Assembly (NCBI GenBank): GCA_964584665.1
Contig: CAZPAO010000038.1
Location: forward strand, 1-19,255
Length of the DNA: 19,255 nt
Reading direction: 5' to 3'
From: DASUBN01 sp964584665
GTDB taxonomy: Bacteria; Pseudomonadota; Gammaproteobacteria; Natronospirales; REEB76
A program made the translations under genes and the position numbers. The notes below the pieces were generated by a model that saw only the letters and a program-made list of their open reading frames with translations, ran no database searches and was not told the origin of the DNA. Below, in pieces: positions 1-8,516 of this stretch; the first letter of the stretch is position 1, and every line of letters begins with the position of its first letter.

Positions 1-1
1 C

Positions 2-3000
2 TCCCCCGCCACCAAGATCGGCATCAATTTCATAGAAACCCAGCTCAATGCCGGTGCAGTGGTCTTGATCTCAGCTCACAACCTCATCGATGCATCCACT
101 CATGCCAGGAAGATCACCGCCGAAGGTGGCGGCGATCTCCGCCTGAAAGTCGCTGAACGCGGCGTTGTCAGTGTGGGAGGTGTCGCCATCAAGATTCGTG
201 GCAACTTCAGTGCCAGTGCTACTGGAACGGGCGGCCAGATGTATATCGGCCCGGTTACAGCCAATAGTATTGATCTGGACGCCGGCAGCCATTCGCTGGT
301 CTTGGCGCCTACGGTCACCATAAACGGCATTCGCAGACCTTCGCTTATGGCCACGGGTGGCGACATCAATCTTGCTGCCGTGCGGATATATAGCGATGGT
401 AGTAATAGCGAAGGTCTTAGCATGCAGGCCAAGGGCAGCATCATCTTGCGCCACACGATTATCAATAACTCCGCAAGCGTATCTCTCACTGCCAGCGATG
501 GCAGCATCGGTTTCTTGTCGAATTCGCGCATCTATTCGGGCAAGAACCTAACGCTGGATGCCGAGGCATATAAGATTGACGAAAACGGCGGTTTGACTGC
601 GGCGGCTGCTGGCAAGTTGACCATCCATGGCACCATCGGTAGCGCTGGAGATGGCCTCGATGGCAGCGTCCATCTCTCTGCAGGCAAGGCCATCACCCTC
701 GACCACGGCATCTTCGCCCAAGTTATCCAGGTGACCGGTAAGAGCCTGGCTTACTCTGGCAAGAACCAGTTCACTCTATCCGCGGGCAATGGCAGCCTCA
801 CACTTGATGCCGCCATCGGCAGTGCCAAGGCGGTGGCGGCTTATGGCGTTAAGCTGGTGGACCACGATTACGGCATCGACATCGACAAGTCCATCTACAC
901 CAGCAAGACCATCACGGCGAGCCAGAGCGGCTTCCATCTGCACGGCGGATCCGGCGATGAGGGCGTGTACGTGGGCGGCGGTGCCGGCAGCGACCTCGTG
1001 CTCTACGCCAAAGGCGCCATAACGCTGCGAGGCGGGTCGGTATACGTGGGCGGCCACCACAGCGTCACCGTCAGCGCGGACGACGGCAACGCCAAGGCCA
1101 ACAAAGACAACCTGAAGATCATCGCGGCCAACACCGTGATCATCAGCCCCAACATCCCGACGGGCGGGGACGACAACGTCACATTGCACGCGGGCCACGA
1201 CTTGGGTGTGAGTGCCCTAGGTCTGGTGCGGATCGACGGTGGCCAGGTCTTCGCGGCTATCGGTTCCTCCGGCACGGGTCAGACCAGTTTTAACCTGAAT
1301 ACCACATTGACCGCGGGCCATGATGTGGACATCGCCGGCGGCAGCAGCCTGGACCATGGACAGGTGTGGCTCAGGGGCGGCCGGGCCGTCGCCGAGGCCA
1401 TCGCAGGCGGCGCCGGTATCCTCGATGTGCAGGCCAACCTCAGCATCAAGGCCGGTCACGATGTCGATGTGAAGGCCTACCACGTCCTGGTCCGCGGCGG
1501 CGACCAGATGTCGGCCAGCGCCACCGTCCTGTCCAGCGATGCTGTCACGGCGGCCGTGAGCGGCGCAGTGAGCATCAAAGCAGGCGGCAACCTGGACATC
1601 TCCGGCTCGGGTGCCTCCGGCAGCATCACCGTGCGGGGTGGCAACAAGGCGGGTTCGAACGCGGATCTGTCCGCCTCCGGTAAGAAGTCGAAGCTGGCCG
1701 TTACCCTCAAGGATTCGGTGACCCTCACTGCAGGCGGCGAGGTGAAGCTGGCTGCGGGCGAGCGCGTCACGCTCGAAGGCGGCAGCCTGGCGGCTGACTC
1801 CGCCAGCCTCGACGCGTCCGGCAAGCGCGCGAGCGTGAGTCTCTCGGTGGATTCCTCGGTCAAGGTGAGCGGCGAGTTGGTGCTGCTCTCCGCGGGCACC
1901 ACCACGGGCGATTCCGTGCTGGTGCATGGCGGCGACTTCGCCGGCCGCGGCGTGCAGATGGATGGCACCGGCACCTCTGCCGCCGTGGCGGTGAGCTTGA
2001 AGTCCGGAGTCACGATCACCGCTCCCGCCGCCGGCGCCGTGGGTATCATCGGCCGTCAGGCCAGCGTACGCGGGGGCGACTCCGCGGCCGCCTCCCACGG
2101 CACGGGCAGTGCCGCGGTCTCCAGCCGGATCACGGTGGACGGCACCGATGCCAACGCAGCATACAGCGTCGCCACCGGCGTCAGCTTGCACGGTGGCAGC
2201 AGCCTCCTTCTGCAGTTGGACCGTAGTCTCGATCTTAGAGGTGGCGATCGTGCGGGCGCGGGTCTCTCAGCTCTCATCGACAGCACTGCTGCCGGCGCCA
2301 AGCTCGGAGTAAGCGTCAATGCCGGCGTCTCACTCTCCGGTTCATTCCTGTTCGTAGGAGTGGAGCAGGGAGGGTTGGCGGTGGCGGGCGGCGATGATGC
2401 CGGGCTCGGCGCTCACCTGCAGGCTTCGGCGGGCAAGCTCACTATGGTGGCGGATGCAGGACTGGCCTTCACCGGCGGTTCCGAGGTCACCATCGGTAAC
2501 GGGGCCCTCGCGCAGGATTTCACTCTCAAGGGCGGTGACCGTGCGGGCGCCTCCGCTCAGGTCCAATCCGGGCTCGCCGGCGTGGCGCAGCTCGGCACCG
2601 ATGCGGGCGTGAGGGCGACCGCCAGCGGCTCGCTCTCCGTCTCAGGCCTGCGCAGCCTCATCATCGTCGGTGGCGCTTCGGCCGCGGCTTCCGCTTTCGC
2701 CGGCAGGCACAGTGGCAGCGGTGTGGGGTCCGCGGCGGTGGCTGCCACGGCCGGCGTGGATCTGACCGGCGGCAGCGTGACGCTGGCCGCTTTCACCGGC
2801 GACCTCAGCATCGCCGGTGGCGCCGCCGCCGCCGCGGCGGCGCAAGTCGTCGCCACCAATGGGCTCAAGGCCAGCGTCAGTGGCGATGCCTCCGTGATGG
2901 TGGCCGCCACCACCGGCGGCATCACGCTCAAGGGCAAGCACAAGTTCACGTTGCGCGGCGGCGCCCATGCTGCCGGCGGCCAGGTCACCACCACCACGAC

Positions 3001-4567
3001 CGGTCCGCACGCCAGCGGCAGCAGCAGCACCGGGACCGCTGGCAGCGCCAGCGGGGGCACCTACTCGGTCGCGGCTCACCGCACCCGCAGCACCACCTAC
3101 ACCCAGGCGCAGGCCACCGGCCTCGGCGCTTCGGCCACCGTCACCGGCACCGCCGGCGTCTCCCTCAGCGCCAAAGGCGGCATGAGCCTGGTGCCGAGTT
3201 CCGCCGGCGGCAGCGTCCTGGTGCAGGGCGGTTCGTCCGCGGCGGCTTCGGTCGCGGGTGTGGCCTCGGCCGGCGGCAAGGCCACTGTGTCCGGCCATGC
3301 GGCGGTCAGCATGAAGGCGGGCGGCGCGCTCAAGCTCACCGGCCAGCATGTGACCATCAAGGGCGGCCGGCGCGCCGCCGCGGGGGCCGACTCCCATAGC
3401 GTCGATGGAATCAGTCATTGCCATTCCGGCGCCGCCAGTTGCTTCGAGTTCGTGCCTACTCCCTCCACCAGCGTGCACCAGCCGGTCCAGCCCGACGAGG
3501 GGAAACTCGGCGGGCGGCTCACCGTGACCGGCGATGCTTCCGTGAGCGTGAGCGGTGGCAGCGTGACCCTCAACGGCAGCAGCCACCTGAACATATCCGG
3601 CGGCGCGCTCGCGCTCCAATCCGCGAACGCGCAGGCCTCCGGCGGCGTGGCGAAGCTCGCGGCCAAGAGCGGCGTTAGCATCACCTCGACCACTGGCGCG
3701 ATGAAGCTTAAGACGGTGCATGACCCCATGCTCACTGACGGAACGGGTGGCGGCCAAGCGGCCGTGGCCCATGCCACCAGCGCGGGTTCCGCAGTGCTCA
3801 CCGCGGCCATCGGCGTGAGCCTCAGCGCCAAGACCTCGCTCAGCGTGACCGGCATGAACGTCAAATTGCAGCCTGCGGCAGGATTGCTTTCACACGCCAG
3901 CGCGTCCGCCTCTGGCAGCGGCGCCAAGGCCGCCATCACGGTGGACGGCCGCACCAGCCTGAAGGCGGGGACCAATCTCACCATCACCGCGGTGCAGGGC
4001 AGCGTGGATCTCACCACCAGCATGGATGTGGCCTCGAGCAGCGCGCCCGTCGCTCATACCACCGGCGGCGCCGTCGCCAAGGTCATGGGCAAGCTCGATC
4101 TCGCGATCACGGCAGGGAACGACCTCACCATCAAGGCGCCCATCGACACGGCCAGCGACATCTCGATCACCGCTGGTACCCCTTACATCGGCAGCTCCGC
4201 ACGTGTGCAGATCGGGGGCGGCATCTCGTTCACGGCGCTTGGAAAGCTCACGCTCATCGGTGGATCCAACCCCATCGTCACCAGCGGCGGGCCCGTCGGC
4301 AGCTTCGGCTCCCACGGTGTCGGCGGTGCCAGCGGCTGCGTTTCCATCGCCACCGGTTGCGGTGCCGGTGGGGGTATAACCATTACCGCGGGCACTGGCA
4401 CAGTGGGCTCGGGCGGGGCTTATCACCCTGAGTGGGTGCGCTTGCCGGAGGCAGGGCTCAGTCTGCATGGGAAGCCGCTGAAACTTGGTTCGGTGCGGGA
4501 TCAGGCCATCGTGATCAGCCTGGAGACCTTGCTGGGCGGGGCCCCCGCGGGTTCCATCAAACAATAG
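2..4567 (+). CDS. C-terminal part of a giant beta-helical exoprotein (filamentous-haemagglutinin / two-partner-secretion type)
   Basis: The frame is open from the first bases of the window, so the gene begins upstream and the GTG at 59 is only an internal codon; about 1,520 residues are visible. The protein is almost entirely short beta-strand-like stretches rich in Gly, Ala, Ser, Val and Thr, with phrases such as SIKAGHDVDV, SLSAKTSLSV and LTAGGEVKLAAGE that are typical of FHA-like right-handed beta-helices. From about 1238 to 3604 it is built of modules of about 47 residues marked by GG-x-x-A/G. I can find only four cysteines, in two C-x6-C pairs (codons at 3419/3440 and 4337/4358). There is no C-terminal beta-barrel, which argues against a classical autotransporter and for two-partner or another secretion route. 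No TpsB partner lies downstream. The first 700 bases look less GC-rich than the rest. An adhesin or surface role is inferred; the exact family is uncertain. Confidence 0.85.
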   Translation, partial: SPATKIGINFIETQLNAGAVVLISAHNLIDASTHARKITAEGGGDLRLKVAERGVVSVGGVAIKIRGNFSASATGTGGQMYIGPVTANSIDLDAGSHSLVLAPTVTINGIRRPSLMATGGDINLAAVRIYSDGSNSEGLSMQAKGSIILRHTIINNSASVSLTASDGSIGFLSNSRIYSGKNLTLDAEAYKIDENGGLTAAAAGKLTIHGTIGSAGDGLDGSVHLSAGKAITLDHGIFAQVIQVTGKSLAYSGKNQFTLSAGNGSLTLDAAIGSAKAVAAYGVKLVDHDYGIDIDKSIYTSKTITASQSGFHLHGGSGDEGVYVGGGAGSDLVLYAKGAITLRGGSVYVGGHHSVTVSADDGNAKANKDNLKIIAANTVIISPNIPTGGDDNVTLHAGHDLGVSALGLVRIDGGQVFAAIGSSGTGQTSFNLNTTLTAGHDVDIAGGSSLDHGQVWLRGGRAVAEAIAGGAGILDVQANLSIKAGHDVDVKAYHVLVRGGDQMSASATVLSSDAVTAAVSGAVSIKAGGNLDISGSGASGSITVRGGNKAGSNADLSASGKKSKLAVTLKDSVTLTAGGEVKLAAGERVTLEGGSLAADSASLDASGKRASVSLSVDSSVKVSGELVLLSAGTTTGDSVLVHGGDFAGRGVQMDGTGTSAAVAVSLKSGVTITAPAAGAVGIIGRQASVRGGDSAAASHGTGSAAVSSRITVDGTDANAAYSVATGVSLHGGSSLLLQLDRSLDLRGGDRAGAGLSALIDSTAAGAKLGVSVNAGVSLSGSFLFVGVEQGGLAVAGGDDAGLGAHLQASAGKLTMVADAGLAFTGGSEVTIGNGALAQDFTLKGGDRAGASAQVQSGLAGVAQLGTDAGVRATASGSLSVSGLRSLIIVGGASAAASAFAGRHSGSGVGSAAVAATAGVDLTGGSVTLAAFTGDLSIAGGAAAAAAAQVVATNGLKASVSGDASVMVAATTGGITLKGKHKFTLRGGAHAAGGQVTTTTTGPHASGSSSTGTAGSASGGTYSVAAHRTRSTTYTQAQATGLGASATVTGTAGVSLSAKGGMSLVPSSAGGSVLVQGGSSAAASVAGVASAGGKATVSGHAAVSMKAGGALKLTGQHVTIKGGRRAAAGADSHSVDGISHCHSGAASCFEFVPTPSTSVHQPVQPDEGKLGGRLTVTGDASVSVSGGSVTLNGSSHLNISGGALALQSANAQASGGVAKLAAKSGVSITSTTGAMKLKTVHDPMLTDGTGGGQAAVAHATSAGSAVLTAAIGVSLSAKTSLSVTGMNVKLQPAAGLLSHASASASGSGAKAAITVDGRTSLKAGTNLTITAVQGSVDLTTSMDVASSSAPVAHTTGGAVAKVMGKLDLAITAGNDLTIKAPIDTASDISITAGTPYIGSSARVQIGGGISFTALGKLTLIGGSNPIVTSGGPVGSFGSHGVGGASGCVSIATGCGAGGGITITAGTGTVGSGGAYHPEWVRLPEAGLSLHGKPLKLGSVRDQAIVISLETLLGGAPAGSIKQ
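1238..3604 (+). repeat. About 47-residue protein modules with a GG signature
   Basis: Within the exoprotein, a strand ending in GG followed by a polar residue and Ala/Gly recurs (for example VRGGDQM, VRGGNKAG, LRGGDRAG, LKGGDRAG, VQGGSSAA). The second Gly codon starts at 1241, 1379, 1499, 1640, 1781, 1931, 2075, 2243, 2390, 2534, 2672, 2819, 2960, 3230, 3365 and 3602. Most steps are 45-50 residues; 2960 to 3230 is 90 (about two units, with a Thr/Ser/Gly-rich insert), and 3365 to 3602 is 79. The copies are strongly diverged in DNA, so they are old protein-level repeats rather than recent tandem duplications. Confidence 0.8.
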
Positions 4568-4571
4568 CCAG

Positions 4572-4604
4572 TTGTAAACTTTTACAGCTTTATCAGGTTG
4601 ACGA
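4572..4604 (+). promoter_or_regulatory. BirA-type biotin operator upstream of bioB
   Basis: TTGTAAACT (4572-4580) and GGTTGACGA (4596-4604) are separated by 15 bases. This fits the bacterial BirA operator pattern TTGTAAACC-N14/16-GGTTTACAA, with a nearly perfect left half and a degenerate right half. The position, 38 bases before the bioB start, is as expected for repression of the operon by biotinyl-AMP-bound BirA. That BirA controls it here is inferred; no birA lies in the window. Confidence 0.7.
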
Positions 4605-4617
4605 CTGCCATTAGACT
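4590..4617 (+). promoter_or_regulatory. Possible sigma-70 promoter of the bio operon
   Basis: TTATCA (4590-4595, 4 of 6 to TTGACA) and TAGACT (4612-4617, 4 of 6 to TATAAT) are 16 bases apart. The right half of the BirA-like operator falls in the spacer, so a bound repressor would block RNA polymerase. Transcription would start near 4624, leaving a leader of about 18 bases holding the bioB ribosome site. Both boxes are weak, so this is tentative. Confidence 0.35.
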
Positions 4618-4641
4618 GGCGGCCACTCTAAGGAGGCCGCC

Positions 4642-5679
4642 ATGTCAGCCGTGATGCCCAGCCAGACCGATATCCGCCACGACTGGACCCTGGCCGAGGT
4701 GCAGGCCCTGTTCGCGCTTCCTTTCAATGAACTGTTGTTCCGCGCCCAGTCGGTGCACCGCCGCCACTTCGAGCCGAACACGGTGCAGGTCTCGACGCTC
4801 CTCTCCATCAAGACCGGCGCCTGTCCCGAGGACTGCGCCTACTGCCCCCAGAGCGCGCGCTTCGACACGGGCTTGAAGGCCGAGAAGCTCATGTGCGTGG
4901 ACGACGTGGTGGCGAAGGCGAAGATCGCCCGCGACGCCGGCGCCACCCGCTTCTGCATGGGCGCCGCCTACCGCAGCCCCAAGGACAAGGACCTCGACCA
5001 GATCATCGGCATGATCCAGGGCGTGCGCGATCTCGGCATGGAGACCTGCGCGACGCTGGGCATGCTGACGCCGGCCCAGGCGCAGAAGCTCGCGGACGCG
5101 GGCCTCGACTACTACAACCACAACATCGACACCTCCGCCGAGTACTACAAGGACATCATCTCGACCCGCACCTTCGAGGACCGGCTCGACACCCTCAAGA
5201 ACGTGCGCGAGGCGGGCATGCACGTCTGCTGCGGCGGCATCGTCGGCATGGGCGAGAAGAAGGAAGACCGGGCCAAGATGCTGCATACGCTCGCCACGCT
5301 GCCGGAGCACCCGGAGAGCGTGCCCATCAACCAGCTGGTGCAGGTGGAAGGCACGCCGCTGAACGGCACCGAGACCATCGACCCCTTCGACTTCGTGCGG
5401 GTGATCGCGGTGGCGCGCATCCTCATGCCCAAGGCCCACGTGCGCCTGTCGGCGGGCCGGAGCGAGATGCACGACGAGATGCAGGCGCTCACCTTCCTCG
5501 CCGGCGCCAACTCCATCTTCTACGGCGAGAAGCTCTTGACCACCGGCAACCCGGACATGGAGAAGGACCGGGAGCTGTTCGCCCGTCTCGGCATCAAGCC
5601 GGAGGAGCTGAAGGAACGGCCCGGCACCGCCCACGTGGACATCACGGCCGAGGACCATGGACGCCGCGCAGCGACTTGA
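4642..5679 (+). CDS. bioB: Biotin synthase BioB
   Basis: Radical-SAM enzyme that inserts sulfur into dethiobiotin, the last step of biotin synthesis in the cytoplasm. It has 345 residues, the usual family length (346 in E. coli). The radical-SAM cluster motif C-x3-C-x2-C is C61, C65 and C68 within GACPEDCAYCPQS. The ligands of the sacrificial [2Fe-2S] cluster are all present by a constant +8 offset from E. coli: C105 (RFCMGAA), C136 (METCATLG), C196 (HVCCGG) and R268 (VRLSAGR). The start is fixed by a strong AAGGAGG at 4630-4636, five bases before the ATG. It is the first gene of the operon, directly behind the BirA-like operator. Its last 23 bases overlap bioF in another frame. Confidence 0.97.
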   Translation: MSAVMPSQTDIRHDWTLAEVQALFALPFNELLFRAQSVHRRHFEPNTVQVSTLLSIKTGACPEDCAYCPQSARFDTGLKAEKLMCVDDVVAKAKIARDAGATRFCMGAAYRSPKDKDLDQIIGMIQGVRDLGMETCATLGMLTPAQAQKLADAGLDYYNHNIDTSAEYYKDIISTRTFEDRLDTLKNVREAGMHVCCGGIVGMGEKKEDRAKMLHTLATLPEHPESVPINQLVQVEGTPLNGTETIDPFDFVRVIAVARILMPKAHVRLSAGRSEMHDEMQALTFLAGANSIFYGEKLLTTGNPDMEKDRELFARLGIKPEELKERPGTAHVDITAEDHGRRAAT

Positions 5680-6826
5680 TGCGCTGCTGCGTCCCGAACT
5701 CGACGCGCTCAAGCAGAAATCCCTCTACCGCCTGCGGCGGCTGATCGAAGGGCCCCAGGGACCGGCGCTCAGCGTCGACGGCGTGGAGCTGCTGAACTTC
5801 TCCAGCAACGACTATCTGGGCCTGGCCGCCGATCCGCGCCTCGCGGAAGCGGCCAAGCGCGGGCTGGATGAGTACGGCACCGGCAGCGGCGCCGCCCATC
5901 TCGTCACCGGCCACAGCAAGGCCCACCACGTCCTGGAGGAAGAGCTGGCTGCGTTCTGCGGCCGGCCCCGTGCCTTGCTCTTCTCCAGCGGCTACATGGC
6001 GAACCTCGGGATCGCCGGCGCCCTCATCGGCCGCGGCGATCGGGTGCTGGAAGACCGGTTGAACCATGCCTCGCTCTTGGATGCGGGCCTGCTCTCCGGC
6101 GCGAAGTTCGCCCGCTACGCCCACAACGACGTGGCTGCGCTGGAGAAAGAACTCGAAGGCACCGCCACCACTACCTTAGTCATGACCGACGGCGTCTTCA
6201 GCATGGACGGTGATATCGCGCCGCTCCCCGCGCTCGCAAGCGCGAGCGGTGGTTCCGGCGCTTTCTTGAGCGTGGACGATGCCCATGGCTTCGGTGTGAT
6301 CGGCGCGGGCGGGCGGGGCAGCGTCGAATACCACGGCCTGGGTCTTTCGGAAGTGCCCATCTACATGGCGACGCTCGGCAAGGCCTGCGGCGTATTTGGC
6401 GCCTTCGTGGCGGGAAGTGAAGCGCTCATCGAGAGCCTCATCCAGCGCTCCCGCACTTATATCTATACGACCGCCACGCCCCCGGCCCTGGCCGAGGCGG
6501 CCCGGGCGGCGCTGAAGCTCGTCGAAACTGAGACTTGGCGGAGGGATCATTTGAATGTATTGATAGCGCGCTTCCGCGCCGGCGCGAAGCAACTCGACCT
6601 CAAGCTCATGGAGTCATCGACTCCGATCCAGCCCCTGCTCATAGGTGAAGCGGAAGAGGCGCTCCGCATCTCCCTGGCCCTGAAAGAACGGGGGATACTC
6701 GCGGCGGCCATCCGTCCACCCACGGTGCCGGCGGGCACGGCGCGCCTGCGCATCACCCTCACGGCAGCCCACACCGAGACCCAGGTGGATCGGCTGCTGG
6801 AAGCCTTGGCGGCGGTGAAAGCGTGA
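5657..6826 (+). CDS. bioF: 8-amino-7-oxononanoate synthase BioF
   Basis: PLP enzyme that condenses pimeloyl thioester with L-alanine to give 8-amino-7-oxononanoate, the first step of ring assembly. It has 389 residues, close to E. coli BioF (384). Visible alpha-oxoamine synthase features are the NFSSNDYLGLA segment (47-57), GTGSGAAHLVTGHS (75-88), the PLP-ring contact region DDAHGFG (207-213) and the Schiff-base lysine K242 in TLGKACGVFGAF. The ATG lies inside bioB, giving a 23-base overlap, and the stop overlaps the bioH GTG by four bases (GTGA), so translational coupling is likely on both sides. Confidence 0.96.
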   Translation: MDAAQRLDALLRPELDALKQKSLYRLRRLIEGPQGPALSVDGVELLNFSSNDYLGLAADPRLAEAAKRGLDEYGTGSGAAHLVTGHSKAHHVLEEELAAFCGRPRALLFSSGYMANLGIAGALIGRGDRVLEDRLNHASLLDAGLLSGAKFARYAHNDVAALEKELEGTATTTLVMTDGVFSMDGDIAPLPALASASGGSGAFLSVDDAHGFGVIGAGGRGSVEYHGLGLSEVPIYMATLGKACGVFGAFVAGSEALIESLIQRSRTYIYTTATPPALAEAARAALKLVETETWRRDHLNVLIARFRAGAKQLDLKLMESSTPIQPLLIGEAEEALRISLALKERGILAAAIRPPTVPAGTARLRITLTAAHTETQVDRLLEALAAVKA

Positions 6827-7617
6827 CCACGCCCGCTCTATATATAGAGACCCAGGGGCAGGGGCCCGCGCTCGTGCTGCTGCACGGCTGGGGCCTCCAT
6901 GGAGGCGTGTGGGACAGCCTGATGCCGCGGCTCACCCCCCATCTCAAGGTCACCCGCGTGGACCTGCCGGGTCACGGCCGTAGCCGTCAGGTGCCCATGC
7001 CTCATTCCCTGACGGAACTCACCTTGCAGGTCATGGCGATGGTGCCCCCGGGCTCGGTGGTCTTGGGCTGGTCCTTAGGCGGGCTCGTGGCGCTTGAAGC
7101 GGCGCTACGCATGCCCCAGCGTCTTCGCGGGCTCGTCCTCGCCAACACCACGCCGCGGTTCGTCACGGCAGCGGATTGGTCCCATGCCATGCCGCCGGAT
7201 CAGCTGCAGGAATTCGCCACGGGGCTCTCGGGCGATTACCGGGAGACCTTGCACCGCTTCCTCTCCTTGCAGGTGCGTGGGGACGAATCAGCGCGCGCCG
7301 CGCTGCGCAGCTTGCGCGATTCGCTCTTCGCCTACGGCGAACCGGACACCGCCGCGCTCGCCACGGGATTGGAGTTGCTGCGCAGCAGCGACTTGAGGAG
7401 TGGTCTGAAAGATATCGCGCTGCCGACCCTGGTGCTGGCGGGTGCTTATGACCGACTCACCCCGCCCGGCGCGAGCGAGTACATGGCGAAAGCGATCCCC
7501 GGCGCACGGATGGAAGTCTTCCCCAAGAGTGCCCATGCACCCTTCATCTCCCACACGGAGGATTTCACAGCTTCGTTGCTGAAATTCATGAATCAGTTGG
7601 ACAAGGCGGCCGCATGA
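6823..7617 (+). CDS. bioH: Pimeloyl-ACP methyl ester carboxylesterase BioH
   Basis: Alpha/beta-hydrolase that removes the methyl group from pimeloyl-ACP methyl ester, ending the BioC-BioH disguise of the fatty-acid pathway. The 264 residues match the family. It shows the oxyanion-side LLHGWGLHGGVW (19-30), the nucleophile elbow GWSLGG with S84, acid D210 (GAYDRLTP) and base H238 (SAHAPF), each two or three positions from E. coli S82, D207 and H235. The start is GTG and overlaps the bioF stop as GTGA; the end overlaps bioC as ATGA. Its place between bioF and bioC supports BioH over a generic hydrolase. Confidence 0.95.
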   Translation: MTTPALYIETQGQGPALVLLHGWGLHGGVWDSLMPRLTPHLKVTRVDLPGHGRSRQVPMPHSLTELTLQVMAMVPPGSVVLGWSLGGLVALEAALRMPQRLRGLVLANTTPRFVTAADWSHAMPPDQLQEFATGLSGDYRETLHRFLSLQVRGDESARAALRSLRDSLFAYGEPDTAALATGLELLRSSDLRSGLKDIALPTLVLAGAYDRLTPPGASEYMAKAIPGARMEVFPKSAHAPFISHTEDFTASLLKFMNQLDKAAA

Positions 7618-8516
7618 GCGCAGAGGACGAATTCTCCCTGGAGGCTTCTCGCGTAGGCGCGTCCTTCAGCCGCGCCGCCCGCGACTATGACGCCGCCGCG
7701 TTCCTGCAGAAGGAAGTGAGCGACCGCCTGCTGGAGCGGCTGGAACTCACCACGGTGGCACCGGTACGGGTGCTGGACGTGGGCTGCGGCACCGGCCGTC
7801 CTACCCGCCAGTTGTTGCAGCTCTACCCGAAAGCGGAAGTCATCGGCGCCGACCTCGCCCCCGGCATGATCGCCGTGGCGGAGTCGCACCAGCCCCCCTT
7901 TTACAAATGGTGGGGGAAGAAAGCGCGCTACATCCAGGCCGAGGCCTCGCGCATCCCCCTGGAAGATGCGAGCTGCGATCTCGTCTACGCGAGCCTGCTG
8001 CTGCAATGGTGCGAGGACCTGGACAAGACGCTGCTGGAATGGCGCCGTCTCCTGAAGCCCCACGGTCTCCTGCTCTTCAGTACCCTGGGGCCGGATACGC
8101 TCAAGGAACTGCGCGCCGCCTGGAGCGCCGTGGACGGCTACGTGCACGTGAACCGTTTCCTGGATATGCACGACATCGGCGATGCGATCATCCGCGCCGG
8201 TTTCGTGGAACCGGTGATGGACGTGGAGCACATGACTCTCACCTATGGGGATGCGCAGGGCCTGATGCGGGACCTGAAATCCATCGGTGCCCACAACGTC
8301 ACCGCCGGGCGCCGGCGCGGGCTCATGGGCCGTGGGCGGTTGCAGGCTTTCGCCGATGCCTATGAGAAATTCCGCCGCGAAGATCGCCTGCCCGCGACCT
8401 ATGAAGTGGTGTACGGCACCGCCTGGGCGCCGAAGTTCATGCCGGTCGCCGCACTAGAAGGTAGATATGACGATGTACAGGGACGTACAAGCGCCGCGGG
8501 AGGCAGGAAGCCGTGA
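7614..8516 (+). CDS. bioC: Malonyl-ACP O-methyltransferase BioC
   Basis: SAM-dependent methyltransferase that caps the free carboxyl of malonyl-ACP so that fatty-acid synthase can elongate it to pimeloyl-ACP methyl ester. It opens with the BioC-type segment ASFSRAARDYDAAAFLQ (16-32), which precedes SAM motif I VLDVGCGTGRPTRQL (53-67), the acidic loop IGADLAPGM (77-85) and a post-motif DLVYASLLLQW (122-132). It has 300 residues, longer than E. coli BioC (251); the extra length is mainly C-terminal, ending in a Gly/Arg/Lys-rich tail that overlaps bioD. It is joined to bioH (ATGA) and bioD (GTGA) by four-base overlaps. Confidence 0.94.
   Translation: MSAEDEFSLEASRVGASFSRAARDYDAAAFLQKEVSDRLLERLELTTVAPVRVLDVGCGTGRPTRQLLQLYPKAEVIGADLAPGMIAVAESHQPPFYKWWGKKARYIQAEASRIPLEDASCDLVYASLLLQWCEDLDKTLLEWRRLLKPHGLLLFSTLGPDTLKELRAAWSAVDGYVHVNRFLDMHDIGDAIIRAGFVEPVMDVEHMTLTYGDAQGLMRDLKSIGAHNVTAGRRRGLMGRGRLQAFADAYEKFRREDRLPATYEVVYGTAWAPKFMPVAALEGRYDDVQGRTSAAGGRKP

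Noticed and set aside
1238..3604. Possible CRISPR array or DNA tandem repeat
   Set aside because: The periodicity exists at the protein level only; unit lengths vary and the DNA copies are not identical.
1217..3772. Long minus-strand frames opposite the exoprotein
   Set aside because: They arise from the biased GGC/GCC codons of the exoprotein; their products lack any fold-like pattern.
4645..5712. A 355-codon minus-strand frame opposite bioB
   Set aside because: It mirrors bioB almost exactly in extent and shows no motif.
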